Source of the DNA: Andreprevotia sp. IGB-42
Lineage (GTDB): Bacteria > Pseudomonadota > Gammaproteobacteria > Burkholderiales > Chitinibacteraceae
DNA: 64,000 bases
Direction: 5' to 3'
Assembly (NCBI RefSeq): GCF_009848685.1
Contig: NZ_WXTX01000011.1
Coordinates: forward strand, 62,001-126,000
Shown piece by piece: positions 1-12,113 of this stretch (the stretch's first letter is position 1; each line of letters begins with the position of its first letter). The position numbers and the translations under genes were made by a program. The notes beneath the pieces were generated by a model. The model was not told the origin of the DNA and did no database searches. It saw nothing but the letters and a program-made list of their open reading frames with translations.

Positions 1-82
1 AAACCTTGCCATCATCTCCTGTGATGCGGTCATCGATCGTGTAGCCGCTGCTGGGATTCCTAAAGAGTTCGATTTGGCTCAT
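1..82 (-). CDS. 5' end of an unidentified gene, cut by the window edge
   Basis: An ATG at 82 opens a minus-strand frame that stays open to the left edge. Only 27 residues are visible, beginning MSQIELFRNPSSGYTIDDR. An AAAGG motif precedes the start at a usable distance, and the start lies 18 bases after the stop codon of the DUF262 gene, so it is probably the next gene of the same operon. The fragment is too short to assign a family. It matters because it means the accessory cluster at 0.1-6.2 kb continues outside the window. Confidence 0.55.
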   Translation of the reverse strand, partial: MSQIELFRNPSSGYTIDDRITGDDGKV

Positions 83-100
83 GGCTGGGCCTTTATCGAC

Positions 101-1462
101 TTATTCGTCGCCATCGATTTCTTCATCGTCGTGCTCGTAGTCGTCTTCGATAACGCCCGGTATCTCCGTTCCTTCGATGATGGTCACGGCATTCAGGTCG
201 TCTTTGCACGCGGAATGCGCCCACTTCGCATTCGAAAGCTGGAATACTGAGCTTCCTGCTGGCCAGTAAAGGATCGACCGGCCTAGGCTCGTTTCTCCCT
301 CGTCGTATCTCCCGCATCCTTCGCAAACGAAGCCTTTCGCAGGGGGGCATCCGTCGCCATTGAAATTCGGATCGATCGCGAACCGAATGTCACTTGCGGT
401 CTCTGAGAGGATGTTGCGTTGTTCCCGCTCGTGGATAGAGCCAGCATACGTGCCTCGCAAGATCGCCCTGATGAATGCCATGCGCCAATTCCGGCTCGAT
501 GACGAGTTCGCTTGGGAAACACAATAGACCGCGTATTTACTGAGGATCGACACTTCCGATGTGGGAGCAATGCGGCTGTCCAATAGCGTCAAGTCTTGCC
601 GCAAGAAGCTCAAGTCTGTTGGTAAGGCTAGCCCGGATCGTCGGAGGGTAAGGACGGCGCAGAAGAACGAGTAGAAGTCCGCCTTCTGCTTCCAGCGGGT
701 CTTTTTCATCGGGTAAGTCGAGTCGAAGATCTTCGAAATGTCTGAGATGGCCCCCTCAAACTCAGCGCGCGCAGCAGTGGACTCCGCCAGTGGCCAAACT
801 GCGTAGTCCCGGCAGCACTCGTCAATGGCATCCTTCTTGTCACTGATGCCCCGAAGCTGCGCAGCCAACAACTCGCTCACGTATTCAACGTCAAGGGAAC
901 GTCGCCGCGCCGTGGCATTGAAAAGACCCATGTCATCGAGCGCATCTAGGTTGGCCAGTTCCTCAGAGATTTTCAAGAACTCGCCGGGAAAATCTGCCTT
1001 GCGTAGTTCTTGCCTATTGAGCGGCACCAAGTACTTGTTGACGCGGGAGTAGACCTCCCGTAACTCCTCGGGCGACAGACCGGAGGCCTCATTGAAATCA
1101 ATCGAATACAGCAAGAAGTCGTCGCGGACTCCCTCTGGTAGCGTCGCGAAGTACCTGCCTTCATGAGGTCCGCAGTATGGCGCCTCCAATTGGAAAGCGT
1201 CATTCAAGAAGGAGAGGATCGTCGTGATCCGCTGCTGGCCATCGATCACGCTGCGATATGTCCTCATGTCCTTGATGGCCTTGGACACGAAGATTTTAGG
1301 CATCGGAATTTCATTGAGGATGCTGTCGATCAGCATCACGCGCGCAGCATCGCCCCAGACCTCACGTCGCTGATAGTCTGGCTGCAGAAGCAAAGTTCCA
1401 TTCTCGTTCCACTCTCGGATGTCAGCGATCGTGTGAGGGCTCGACTGCCATTTCTTGGCCAT
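101..1462 (-). CDS. DUF262 domain protein (GmrSD N-domain-like)
   Basis: The protein has 453 residues from the chosen start. A QPDYQR motif near residue 27 and DGQQRITTI near residue 74 are the hallmark of DUF262 (GmrS-type, ParB/Srx-like fold), a domain common in anti-phage and type IV restriction proteins, where DGQQR contributes to nucleotide handling. The C-terminal DUF1524 nuclease half of GmrSD is not seen. Instead the last 80 residues carry CEGCG and a later WAHSAC, possibly a zinc-binding or decayed HNH element. I chose the ATG at 1462 rather than 1504 because AGGAGAG lies 7 bases upstream. It follows the nuclease-like gene after about 270 bases and may have its own promoter. A role in defence is inferred from domain and context. 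Confidence 0.85.
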   Translation of the reverse strand: MAKKWQSSPHTIADIREWNENGTLLLQPDYQRREVWGDAARVMLIDSILNEIPMPKIFVSKAIKDMRTYRSVIDGQQRITTILSFLNDAFQLEAPYCGPHEGRYFATLPEGVRDDFLLYSIDFNEASGLSPEELREVYSRVNKYLVPLNRQELRKADFPGEFLKISEELANLDALDDMGLFNATARRRSLDVEYVSELLAAQLRGISDKKDAIDECCRDYAVWPLAESTAARAEFEGAISDISKIFDSTYPMKKTRWKQKADFYSFFCAVLTLRRSGLALPTDLSFLRQDLTLLDSRIAPTSEVSILSKYAVYCVSQANSSSSRNWRMAFIRAILRGTYAGSIHEREQRNILSETASDIRFAIDPNFNGDGCPPAKGFVCEGCGRYDEGETSLGRSILYWPAGSSVFQLSNAKWAHSACKDDLNAVTIIEGTEIPGVIEDDYEHDDEEIDGDE

Positions 1463-1730
1463 TCGCTCTCTCCTAATAATTTTGGTAGTAGCTACAACGG
1501 CCACTGTAGCTTCGATGTCGTAGTCGGGGCGCGCAGACTTGTGGGAAAACCAGACCCTGATTAGCCATTAAATTTGGCGGCCAATTACCTACGAACTCAA
1601 TAGTGGCTTTGCGCCCGGTTTGTTGGTCGTGATTTCTAACGCGCTTTCCTGATACCTACTCCGATGGTATTGGCGATGTGCATTTTGTAGATCAAAGTAA
1701 CGATCCCTATTGCAGGACTATAAAAATAGT

Positions 1731-2813
1731 TCAGAGTAGTTTCAAATATTCGTCCAAGTTGGAAACAGTGATGAACCGGGTCTGATTTGACGTCAGCACG
1801 GAGAACTCGTTTTCTCTGATGGTGATAGTTGTCTTCTTAACTGAACGGAGCGCGCTATGGGCGGCGTACTTCACGAACAGCTCGATTTGATAATCACCCA
1901 ACTGCCACTCCCCCACCTCATACCCTGGCTGTTGAATTGGAGCGAACATCACAACTTGTTCGACTGAGGATTGAGGGGGAATTGCGAAATCTCCGAATGG
2001 CCTCCCGAGCCTAAGTCGTGTGTCATATTCCTTTTCTGCCCTTTCGGGAACGATAGAGTCGGGGCGGTAGCGCATTTCTCTTGTGGTAGACCACACACGC
2101 AGTAGAAACATTTCCACAACCGCTGTTGACGCACCGCCGTTAATGACCGTGAGGGGAAGTATTAACTCGAAGGCTCGGTCCGAGGCCCGTACCGGCGCTG
2201 CTATTTCTAACACACTCCAGAGAACCTCACAGTTCGCGGTTAAGCGCTGGCTGACCGCATGTGGATATGCCGCCGTGATCCCACTGAGCAACCATCCATC
2301 GAATTCCGCGCGAGACATACACTTTCCGTGTATCGAGGCTTGCAGCATGCGAGCTACGAGTTCGTAAACCAACGACTCGCGCAGGGGGAGAGGAATTGGG
2401 GCGATGGACTGTGCGGTCAGGTAACGATCCACTTTCGTAATGGCTTGGTCGAGCAGAGCTAATGTGTCCACTGACGTGGGGGTGGGCACCTCAACGTCAT
2501 CGAAGGGAGAGTCATCTAAAACGGCAGCAGCAATCGGCCCCGCTAGCATCAGTTGGTATTTGTCTGCCGCATGCGATTCCTTGAGCTCTTTGCACCAAGC
2601 GACCACATCACCTTTTCCAATCTGGTTCTTGGAAGATTTCACCTGCTGAGCGCAAGTTGAACCATCGGCGTACTCCCATTTGATGTCCACCTTATCATTC
2701 TGAGAGGCCGGCTCAAGCGTTACGGTTATCCATTGTTTGCCTGCCCACAGTGAGTCAAGGAGACAGATGAGAGTTTGTACCGCGAATCCGCGGATTGCGT
2801 CGCGTCCGCTCAC
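1731..2813 (-). CDS. nuclease-like protein with PD-(D/E)XK-type signature (DUF4297/Cap4-like N-domain)
   Basis: The protein has 360 residues. Its N-terminus resembles the dsDNA-nuclease domains found in DUF4297 and Cap4 effectors: an RDAIRGF opening helix, E34, an ND..VDIKWEY strand with D40 and D43, then QQVKSS with Q57 and K59, which fits the D...QxK active-site pattern of PD-(D/E)XK enzymes. The remaining 250 residues look beta-rich and I recognise no domain in them. The start is GTG, 2 bases after the TAA stop of the GHKL ATPase gene, so the two are translationally coupled. I infer that it is the effector nuclease of the cluster. The family call rests on motif pattern only; the strand placement of E34 is uncertain. 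Confidence 0.65.
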   Translation of the reverse strand: MSGRDAIRGFAVQTLICLLDSLWAGKQWITVTLEPASQNDKVDIKWEYADGSTCAQQVKSSKNQIGKGDVVAWCKELKESHAADKYQLMLAGPIAAAVLDDSPFDDVEVPTPTSVDTLALLDQAITKVDRYLTAQSIAPIPLPLRESLVYELVARMLQASIHGKCMSRAEFDGWLLSGITAAYPHAVSQRLTANCEVLWSVLEIAAPVRASDRAFELILPLTVINGGASTAVVEMFLLRVWSTTREMRYRPDSIVPERAEKEYDTRLRLGRPFGDFAIPPQSSVEQVVMFAPIQQPGYEVGEWQLGDYQIELFVKYAAHSALRSVKKTTITIRENEFSVLTSNQTRFITVSNLDEYLKLL

Positions 2814-2815
2814 TG

Positions 2816-4579
2816 TTAGTTTTCGACCTCAAAGAAGTCCATGGCCATTCGACCCCAATCAAAACGGATTTCTTCAAGGGTTCTCCGTTGTTTGTCGCTC
2901 GGTGCTTCATCCTCCATTCGGGCCCACGCTGCAACAAGTGACAAGACTTGCCTGGCATAGTGAGCTTCCGGCCCTTCCTCCCCTTGAAGGGCTTCGAAGA
3001 TGCGTGCGTGCACTGGGTGGCGAGTGTTCAGGGTGACTAAGATGACGCCCCCGGTAGTAGATACATCAAAGACATTGAAACCAGATACATCGGCGTGTCT
3101 AAAACGGAATTTGATTTTCTTCGTAACATAGTTCACGGCAAGAGCTTGGGCTTTGTCCTCCCCCACCCCGTCTTGAACGATCCCGGCCGTCAGTGCTGAT
3201 GTGCGTTCACTGGCAGGTGCATGTTCATCTTTGTCACTTCTCCCCGTATCTCCAACCCGCTCTCTGCGTCTTGCCACTGAGTCTGTGGCTGCTTGTTCAG
3301 CCTCGCTCTCGGTTCTCTCCGTCGCGGCCTGATTGCGTCCACCCTCTCGCATCTTTTTCACTTGCGCCCGCATGGAGTCCAGTAGCTTCTCGATCTCGCG
3401 ACTGATGCGATACATGGCGAGCCGTGGGTCATGATCTGCCTGGAGTCTTTCGTGATAATCCTTCAGTTTGAGACCCTCTGCTTCCGCGTCTTCCTCCATA
3501 CTCAGACGTGTGAATCCTGTTGCAAACTGCTTGTTGTTGGTGACACCAAAAACATCATCTAGGCCTGGATCAAATTGCACCTCAATCCCCCACCATCTCT
3601 CGCGTGTGTCATAAGAGATAGTGAAGCTGTGGTTGAGTTCCAACTCTCGTCTTGATCTTACGACCGAAATGCCTTGATTCTTTTGTGCGTGCTGGCCAAT
3701 TGCTTTTCCCCCTCCAAGGAGCCGAGCCTCTGGCTTGCAGATTGACGCAATGATGGTCACGGGATGTTCTACACCGCCGCAAGCAACGTGTAGAATCAGA
3801 GGTTGCCCGAAGGGCACGAAGGCCGGCTCCTGATTAAAGGGTTCGGGAGCATTTGTTCCTGGCATTAAATAGAGAGGATCATTAGGCCGAACAAAGCTTT
3901 CGTACACGGCTGCTCTGGTTCTGTTCTCATAGGCGGCAAGCCGAATTCGTACAGTTTTTTCATTGATGAAGTGCCGGTAAACACGTCCGCTAATGAACTC
4001 GGTATGCCGTAATAAAGTCGTACTTTGCTTCCAAGAGATACGGTCTAGTTTGCTCCAAACGACCAATGTACCGTGCTCTTGGATATTGCCGGCGATCAAT
4101 GACATCCACTCTGAGGGAATCTCAGAGGGCTGTGGCTCGGGAACATCTGCCATCTTGCCGTCTTGGATTTCTTGCACATCCAAATACGCGTGATGAACTA
4201 ATCCTTCTCGCCATGTCCAGACATCCACTCTTTTGCATTGAGAGATTGAGGAGTTTGGTAAACCCATACCAAACTTACCAATTCCCCTGTGGTGAGCTTT
4301 ATCGAGGCGCGAGCCGTTACCGAACTGAAGGGCTTTTCTGAGTAAGTCAGGGTCCATGCCGCAGGCGTTGTCGTAGACTGCGATCCGAGATGTTTGGCGT
4401 CGTCCTTCGGCCGAAGTTTCGTCAAGGCAGATGACCTCGATCTCTGTGCGAATTTCGGAGTCTTCTCCTGCTTGAATGGCGTTGTCAATAAGCTCAGCTA
4501 GCGCGTGCGCGGTATCTCGATAACCTGAGCTCCGCATCGCTGAGATGGACAGATTTTGGGGAATGACGGGAAAAGACAT
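2816..4579 (-). CDS. GHKL-type ATPase (MORC/MutL/Hsp90-like)
   Basis: The protein has 587 residues from the chosen start. The N-terminal 200 residues carry all GHKL (Bergerat) motifs: the N-box ELIDNAIQAGE (E29, N33), YDNACGMD (D70, G74) and the glycine-rich lid GIGKFGMG (99-106). This arrangement is typical of the bacterial MORC-like ATPases described in restriction-type operons. A middle domain follows, then a charged low-complexity and coiled region near residues 400-470, then a C-terminal domain with no recognised fold. The start at 4579 is preferred over 4609 because TAGGAG stands just before it; that TAG is the stop codon of the upstream helicase-like gene, so the two genes are coupled. 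Such ATPases act as nucleotide-gated DNA clamps, and this one probably assembles with its neighbours. Confidence 0.85.
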   Translation of the reverse strand: MSFPVIPQNLSISAMRSSGYRDTAHALAELIDNAIQAGEDSEIRTEIEVICLDETSAEGRRQTSRIAVYDNACGMDPDLLRKALQFGNGSRLDKAHHRGIGKFGMGLPNSSISQCKRVDVWTWREGLVHHAYLDVQEIQDGKMADVPEPQPSEIPSEWMSLIAGNIQEHGTLVVWSKLDRISWKQSTTLLRHTEFISGRVYRHFINEKTVRIRLAAYENRTRAAVYESFVRPNDPLYLMPGTNAPEPFNQEPAFVPFGQPLILHVACGGVEHPVTIIASICKPEARLLGGGKAIGQHAQKNQGISVVRSRRELELNHSFTISYDTRERWWGIEVQFDPGLDDVFGVTNNKQFATGFTRLSMEEDAEAEGLKLKDYHERLQADHDPRLAMYRISREIEKLLDSMRAQVKKMREGGRNQAATERTESEAEQAATDSVARRRERVGDTGRSDKDEHAPASERTSALTAGIVQDGVGEDKAQALAVNYVTKKIKFRFRHADVSGFNVFDVSTTGGVILVTLNTRHPVHARIFEALQGEEGPEAHYARQVLSLVAAWARMEDEAPSDKQRRTLEEIRFDWGRMAMDFFEVEN

Positions 4580-4587
4580 GGGGTCTC

Positions 4588-6243
4588 CTACATATCCAGC
4601 GTCGACCATGTGTTTATTGACGTCACCCAGCCGGTATCGGCTTGTGAGTCGGATGCCACAATGAGTCTGAGAGTTGGAAGATTGGGATCACGGGCTTGGA
4701 CAAGCCGCCCGATTGTGGAAAGGAACACCGCTCGAGATTTGCTGGGTGACGCCATCACACATACGGAAATATTGGGAACCGAGTCACCTGAGAGCAGGAA
4801 TCCATGCACGCACAAAATCCGCTCGTCATCTCTAGCCACAAATTTCTGAAGGGCAAGCGTGCGTTCTTCTGGGGATTCCTCTGCGGTAACGGACCTTGCC
4901 TTCACGCCTAGAACCGGTAGGAGGCCGGCGAACAGCCTCGCATTTGCCGCTGTTGTCGCGTAATAGACAATTCGCCCCCTGCCTGTAGATTCCTTCTTCA
5001 AGATTTCCAAGAGGCTCTGATTGCGTTCAACGTGGGTCGCGAGCTCATTCACATACATCTGATCGAAATCCAGCGAGTCGTCGCTGATGGCTGGGGGCAG
5101 GATGTTTGTGGAGGTACTTAAGACTGATGACGTCGTAAGGGGTACGACTGTGGTTTCGATGTCAGCGAAGTTGCCCGCCTTGCGAAGCTGCTGTAGTTCG
5201 TTCTCCTCCGAGACCGATATGTACCCGCCTAGAAATGCACCCTTTAAAGAGTCCCGGGCAGGTCCTGGAGGAATGGCTGCGCCAGATGTGGCCAATATTC
5301 CTACAACGCTCAATGTGCCACTTACCGACATTTTTCTAATGATATTGGCCCCTGCAGGGTGAGCGATATTTTCCGCGTCTGCCAAGACAACCACCGATGT
5401 GATGGATCCGAGGGTTTCGAGCGCGGGACTCTCTTGGCTAAGTTGGAGGATGTCGACGACTGCTATCGCCCCACCTAGTTGGTCTAGGTCGCGTGTTGGG
5501 TGGTTGCCATAGAGTTGAAGGATGGTTATGTCGCGCGAACCCAATTGTTGCCACACCTCCTTCAACTCACTAAAAGCTTCTTCACACATGGCTGCACCTG
5601 GAGCCAGCCAGATAACCGATCTATCATCTGCTTCCGAACGGTAGAAATCTATCACTGCGGTGGCTACGAGCCGAAGCTTTCCGGCACCGAACGGCATGTG
5701 CAGTAGAACGGAGCAAGGCGTGCGGGAGATGGCTCGTCGCAGCTCTCGAAATGCGTGAAGTTGGCGTGAGCTGAGCTTGTGGGTGGCAACCGCTTTATGG
5801 GAGCCCTCGGACACCTGAAGCGGTGCCCCGCAATCGTCATTCACCACACCATACCATCTTCCCAAGGGCCCCAAGTTGCCGGGCACAGCGTCGAAGTCAA
5901 TGCTACGCAGTGTTTGTAGAGCCGTTATCACAGGCAGTTGAAGCATTTGGCAAAGCTCGATAGCTTCTGATTTTTCTAGCTTGGACAATAAGAGGTTCCT
6001 GATCTCCTTTGTTCTTAATGCGCCGAGCTTGCCATGCACGCTCTCGATAAAGTAGGCCAACCCCTCCGAGGTGGTTGCCTCGGGGCCTTGTTTGCGGAGT
6101 AAATCAACGGTTGAGGCCCCTAGCAGACTTATTAATGCGGACGCCTCGTTTCTGGCCAGGTGCTCTGAGAGTCGGCTTCTTGTGCCTTCTCTCATCGGTC
6201 CTGCGGTTGATGGGGTTTCTTGGGATTCAGGTGGTGGCGCCAT
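4588..6243 (-). CDS. superfamily 2 helicase-like protein with degraded ATPase motifs
   Basis: The protein has 551 residues. The layout is that of an SF2 helicase: an N-terminal alpha-helical domain (1-150), then motif I as MPFGAGKLRL near 180, motif II as VVLADAENIAH near 288, motif III as ATSGA, motif IV-V around VYYATTAANARLF and HGFLLSGDSVPN, and motif VI as STIGRLVQARD near 509. Motif I lacks the Thr/Ser after Lys, and motif II reads DAEN instead of DEAH/DEAD, so ATP hydrolysis is probably weak or lost. The ATG at 6243 is preferred to a TTG at 6267, with AAGG upstream. It is the first gene of the cluster, and its stop codon forms part of the ribosome site of the next gene. A structural or DNA-sensing role is inferred. 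Confidence 0.75.
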   Translation of the reverse strand: MAPPPESQETPSTAGPMREGTRSRLSEHLARNEASALISLLGASTVDLLRKQGPEATTSEGLAYFIESVHGKLGALRTKEIRNLLLSKLEKSEAIELCQMLQLPVITALQTLRSIDFDAVPGNLGPLGRWYGVVNDDCGAPLQVSEGSHKAVATHKLSSRQLHAFRELRRAISRTPCSVLLHMPFGAGKLRLVATAVIDFYRSEADDRSVIWLAPGAAMCEEAFSELKEVWQQLGSRDITILQLYGNHPTRDLDQLGGAIAVVDILQLSQESPALETLGSITSVVVLADAENIAHPAGANIIRKMSVSGTLSVVGILATSGAAIPPGPARDSLKGAFLGGYISVSEENELQQLRKAGNFADIETTVVPLTTSSVLSTSTNILPPAISDDSLDFDQMYVNELATHVERNQSLLEILKKESTGRGRIVYYATTAANARLFAGLLPVLGVKARSVTAEESPEERTLALQKFVARDDERILCVHGFLLSGDSVPNISVCVMASPSKSRAVFLSTIGRLVQARDPNLPTLRLIVASDSQADTGWVTSINTWSTLDM

Positions 6244-6540
6244 TTTCTGGCCTTGGCGGATTATCAATGGAAGTTATCTTTACTGCAGTAGCAATCTATC
6301 TCATCCCTAGTACGGCATTAGTGCTGGCCTAAAGCAGTGCTAAAAATTGAACTGCAAGTTTTTGACTGCGTAGATGTCTTCATATGTTTCGTCAGAAAGG
6401 CACCAAGATTTCCTATCAAAAGCTTACGTGTCTTGAAGTTTACTCAGAATTAGCTACGCTGGCGACCCTAGTTGCATAGGAATATACGATGGCTGTCCTG
6501 TGTCGCCTTGAGTTGTGAAGCTGTTTGATTTGGTGAGGCC
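6244..6540. other. intergenic AT-rich region upstream of the accessory cluster
   Basis: About 300 bases between the helicase-like gene and the gyrB terminator hold no convincing open frame. The stretch is visibly richer in A and T than the rest of the window and should contain the promoter of the minus-strand accessory cluster, but I see no clear -35/-10 pair. It marks the border between the core origin region and the accessory DNA. Confidence 0.5.
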
Positions 6541-6574
6541 AAAAAATAAAAGGCCTCCCGCAAGGGGGAGGCCT
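6541..6574 (-). terminator. intrinsic terminator after gyrB
   Basis: A perfect 9-bp stem (AGGCCTCCC paired with GGGAGGCCT) with a 6-base loop lies at 6551-6574. On the minus strand it is followed by TTTATTTTTT. It sits 65 bases past the gyrB stop and insulates gyrB from the accessory cluster. Confidence 0.9.
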
Positions 6575-6638
6575 CAAAACGAATCTCAAAAATCTAGAGA
6601 TTTGGGAAAAATCCAGACTTCAATCGGATCCTACAACC

Positions 6639-10231
<3,593 letters not shown>

Positions 10232-10454
10232 GTCGATGAATCCGCAGAAAGAAGTTAAACGGCTGAATTCTACCTGATTAGGCAGGGGCTATCGAGACTA
10301 CATTACGCTGCTGTGGCATTGCTCTGACGTCAGCTTCAAGCTGACGGCATGGGCGCTGCCAGCAGCATGATCCATATGGCGCCCATGCTGGGCTGGCAAG
10401 GGTTTGCGCGCCGTTGCGCTTGCCCGCTGCCAGCGGCTTGGCCGCCGTATGCTG

Positions 10455-11855
10455 TCAGCTCCGCAACATCTGCAGCAGCACGCCGTACTGGTGGGCAATT
10501 TCCGCATCGCTCTGGCGGAAGCCTTCTATGGTCTGGCACGCATACAGCACCGTGGTGTGGTCGCGGCCGCCAAACGCATCGCCAATGGCGGGCAGGCTCA
10601 TTTGCGTCAGCTCTTTGGTCAGCGTCATGGCAATCTGGCGCGGGCGGGCAATATCCCGCGTGCGCTTCTTCGAGTGCATGTCCGCCACCTTGATCTTGTA
10701 GAAATCCGCCACCGTCTTCTGGATGTTTTCTACCGAGATCTGCCGGTTGCCGGATGCCAGGATGTCTTTCAATGCCTCTTTGGCCGCTTCCAGCGTGATC
10801 ACCTGATTGGTGAAGCGCGCGTAGGCCAGCACGCGCTTCAGCGCGCCTTCCAGCTCGCGCACGTTGCTGCGGATGTGCTTGGCAATGAAGAACGCCACGT
10901 TGGCATCGAGCTTGAAGTTCTCGCGCTCGGCCTTGTTCAGCAAGATGGCCACGCGCATTTCCAGCTCTGGCGGCTCGATGGCGACCGTGAGGCCCCACGA
11001 GAAGCGCGAGGTCAGCCGCTCTTGCAGGCCGTCGATCTCGCGCGGAATGCGGTCAGACGTCAGTACGATCTGCTTGTGGCTTTCCACCAGCGTATTGAAC
11101 AGGTAGAAAAACTCTTCCTGCGTCTTGTCCTTGCCCACGAAGAACTGGATGTCGTCGATCAGCAATAGATCCAGCGAATGGTAGTAGCGCTTGAATTCGT
11201 CAAACGCCTTGTGCTGGTAGGCGCGCACCACGTCGGCCACGTATTTCTCGGCGTGGATGTAGCGGATCTTCGCCTTGGGATTGCGCTGATGTACAAAATT
11301 ACCAATCGCCTGGATCAAGTGCGTTTTACCAAGGCCCACGCCACCATATACAAACAGCGGGTTGTAACTCACGCCCGGGTGCTCTGCCACTTGCTGCGCG
11401 GCGGCGCGCGCCAGTTGGTTGGCTTTACCGGTTACCAGTGATTCGAAGGTGAAGTTGGGGTTGAGGCGCGTGGTTTCGTGGTTGGCACCGGCGGTAACGA
11501 TGCTGGGCATCACCGGGGCGGACGATTGCACTACCGGGCCGGCATCCTGGCTGCTGCTGCGTGTTTGCGGTGCCTGCGCACTGGGCGGCGGCGGGGCCTT
11601 GCGGGTGTGGTTGCTCACTTTAAGCGCAATGGCCGGCGCGGGTTCGTGGCCGAAGCTGGCAGCAGCTTCTTCGATCAGGCCCAGGTAGCGGTCACGGATG
11701 AACTGCAGGAAGATCTGGTTGGGCACGATCAGGTTGAGGCCGTCGTCGGCCGTTTCTGCAACCAAGGGCTTGATCCAGATGCGGAATTGGTCCGCGCCCA
11801 AGCGCCTTTCAAGCTCGCCCAGGCAGTGTGACCAGCAGTTTTCCAGTAGCGGCAT
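10455..11855 (-). CDS. dnaA: chromosomal replication initiator DnaA
   Basis: DnaA binds DnaA boxes at oriC and melts the origin in an ATP-dependent way. The 466-residue protein shows domain I (residues 1-80), a proline- and serine-rich linker (about 85-120), the AAA+ domain with Walker A GGVGLGKTH and Walker B LLIDDIQFF, and the C-terminal DNA-binding domain with FGGRDHTTVLYAC. It reads away from rpmH, and the 258-base gap between them contains a perfect DnaA box, which allows autoregulation. Confidence 0.99.
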   Translation of the reverse strand: MPLLENCWSHCLGELERRLGADQFRIWIKPLVAETADDGLNLIVPNQIFLQFIRDRYLGLIEEAAASFGHEPAPAIALKVSNHTRKAPPPPSAQAPQTRSSSQDAGPVVQSSAPVMPSIVTAGANHETTRLNPNFTFESLVTGKANQLARAAAQQVAEHPGVSYNPLFVYGGVGLGKTHLIQAIGNFVHQRNPKAKIRYIHAEKYVADVVRAYQHKAFDEFKRYYHSLDLLLIDDIQFFVGKDKTQEEFFYLFNTLVESHKQIVLTSDRIPREIDGLQERLTSRFSWGLTVAIEPPELEMRVAILLNKAERENFKLDANVAFFIAKHIRSNVRELEGALKRVLAYARFTNQVITLEAAKEALKDILASGNRQISVENIQKTVADFYKIKVADMHSKKRTRDIARPRQIAMTLTKELTQMSLPAIGDAFGGRDHTTVLYACQTIEGFRQSDAEIAHQYGVLLQMLRS

Positions 11856-11993
11856 GTGGTGTGGATCGCGTTTCAGTCAGGGTTTTTGCGGGAAAAAGAA
11901 TCCCTACCGGCGGCTTGCTGGGCAAGCGGTCGGGGCTGCAAAACGCTGACGTTGTTGTGGGATGAGGGTGGATTCTACCCGTACCGGGCCGAC

Positions 11994-12002
11994 TTATCCA
12001 CA
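11994..12002 (+). promoter_or_regulatory. DnaA box
   Basis: The nine bases TTATCCACA match the DnaA-box consensus exactly. The site lies about 140 bases upstream of dnaA and 112 bases upstream of rpmH. Confidence 0.85.
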
Positions 12003-12045
12003 GCCCCGGCCCGGACTGATGGGTGGTCGATAATTCAGATTTAGA

Positions 12046-12074
12046 TTGACACGGCGTTTCTTTGGTTGTGTAAT
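12046..12074 (+). promoter_or_regulatory. sigma-70 type promoter of rpmH
   Basis: TTGACA at 12046-12051 and TGTAAT at 12069-12074 are separated by exactly 17 bases. The start codon of rpmH lies 40 bases downstream of the -10 element. A strong promoter is expected for this ribosomal-protein operon. Confidence 0.8.
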
Positions 12075-12113
12075 CAGTGGTTTACTTGCTTTAGTTCTGG
12101 TCAGGAATCCATC

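Larger units (their letters stand above)
11856..12113. other. dnaA-rpmH intergenic region, possible part of oriC
   Basis: This divergent gap contains a perfect DnaA box on the plus strand at 11994-12002 and the rpmH promoter. I found only that one perfect box. TGTGGAT at 11859-11865 is a partial match. No long AT-rich unwinding element is evident, so it is uncertain whether this is the working origin or only the dnaA regulatory region. Confidence 0.45.

Noticed and set aside
101-6243. Classical type I or type III restriction-modification system
   Set aside because: No methyltransferase or specificity subunit is present, and the helicase-like protein lacks intact ATPase motifs. A cut gene at the left edge could still change this.
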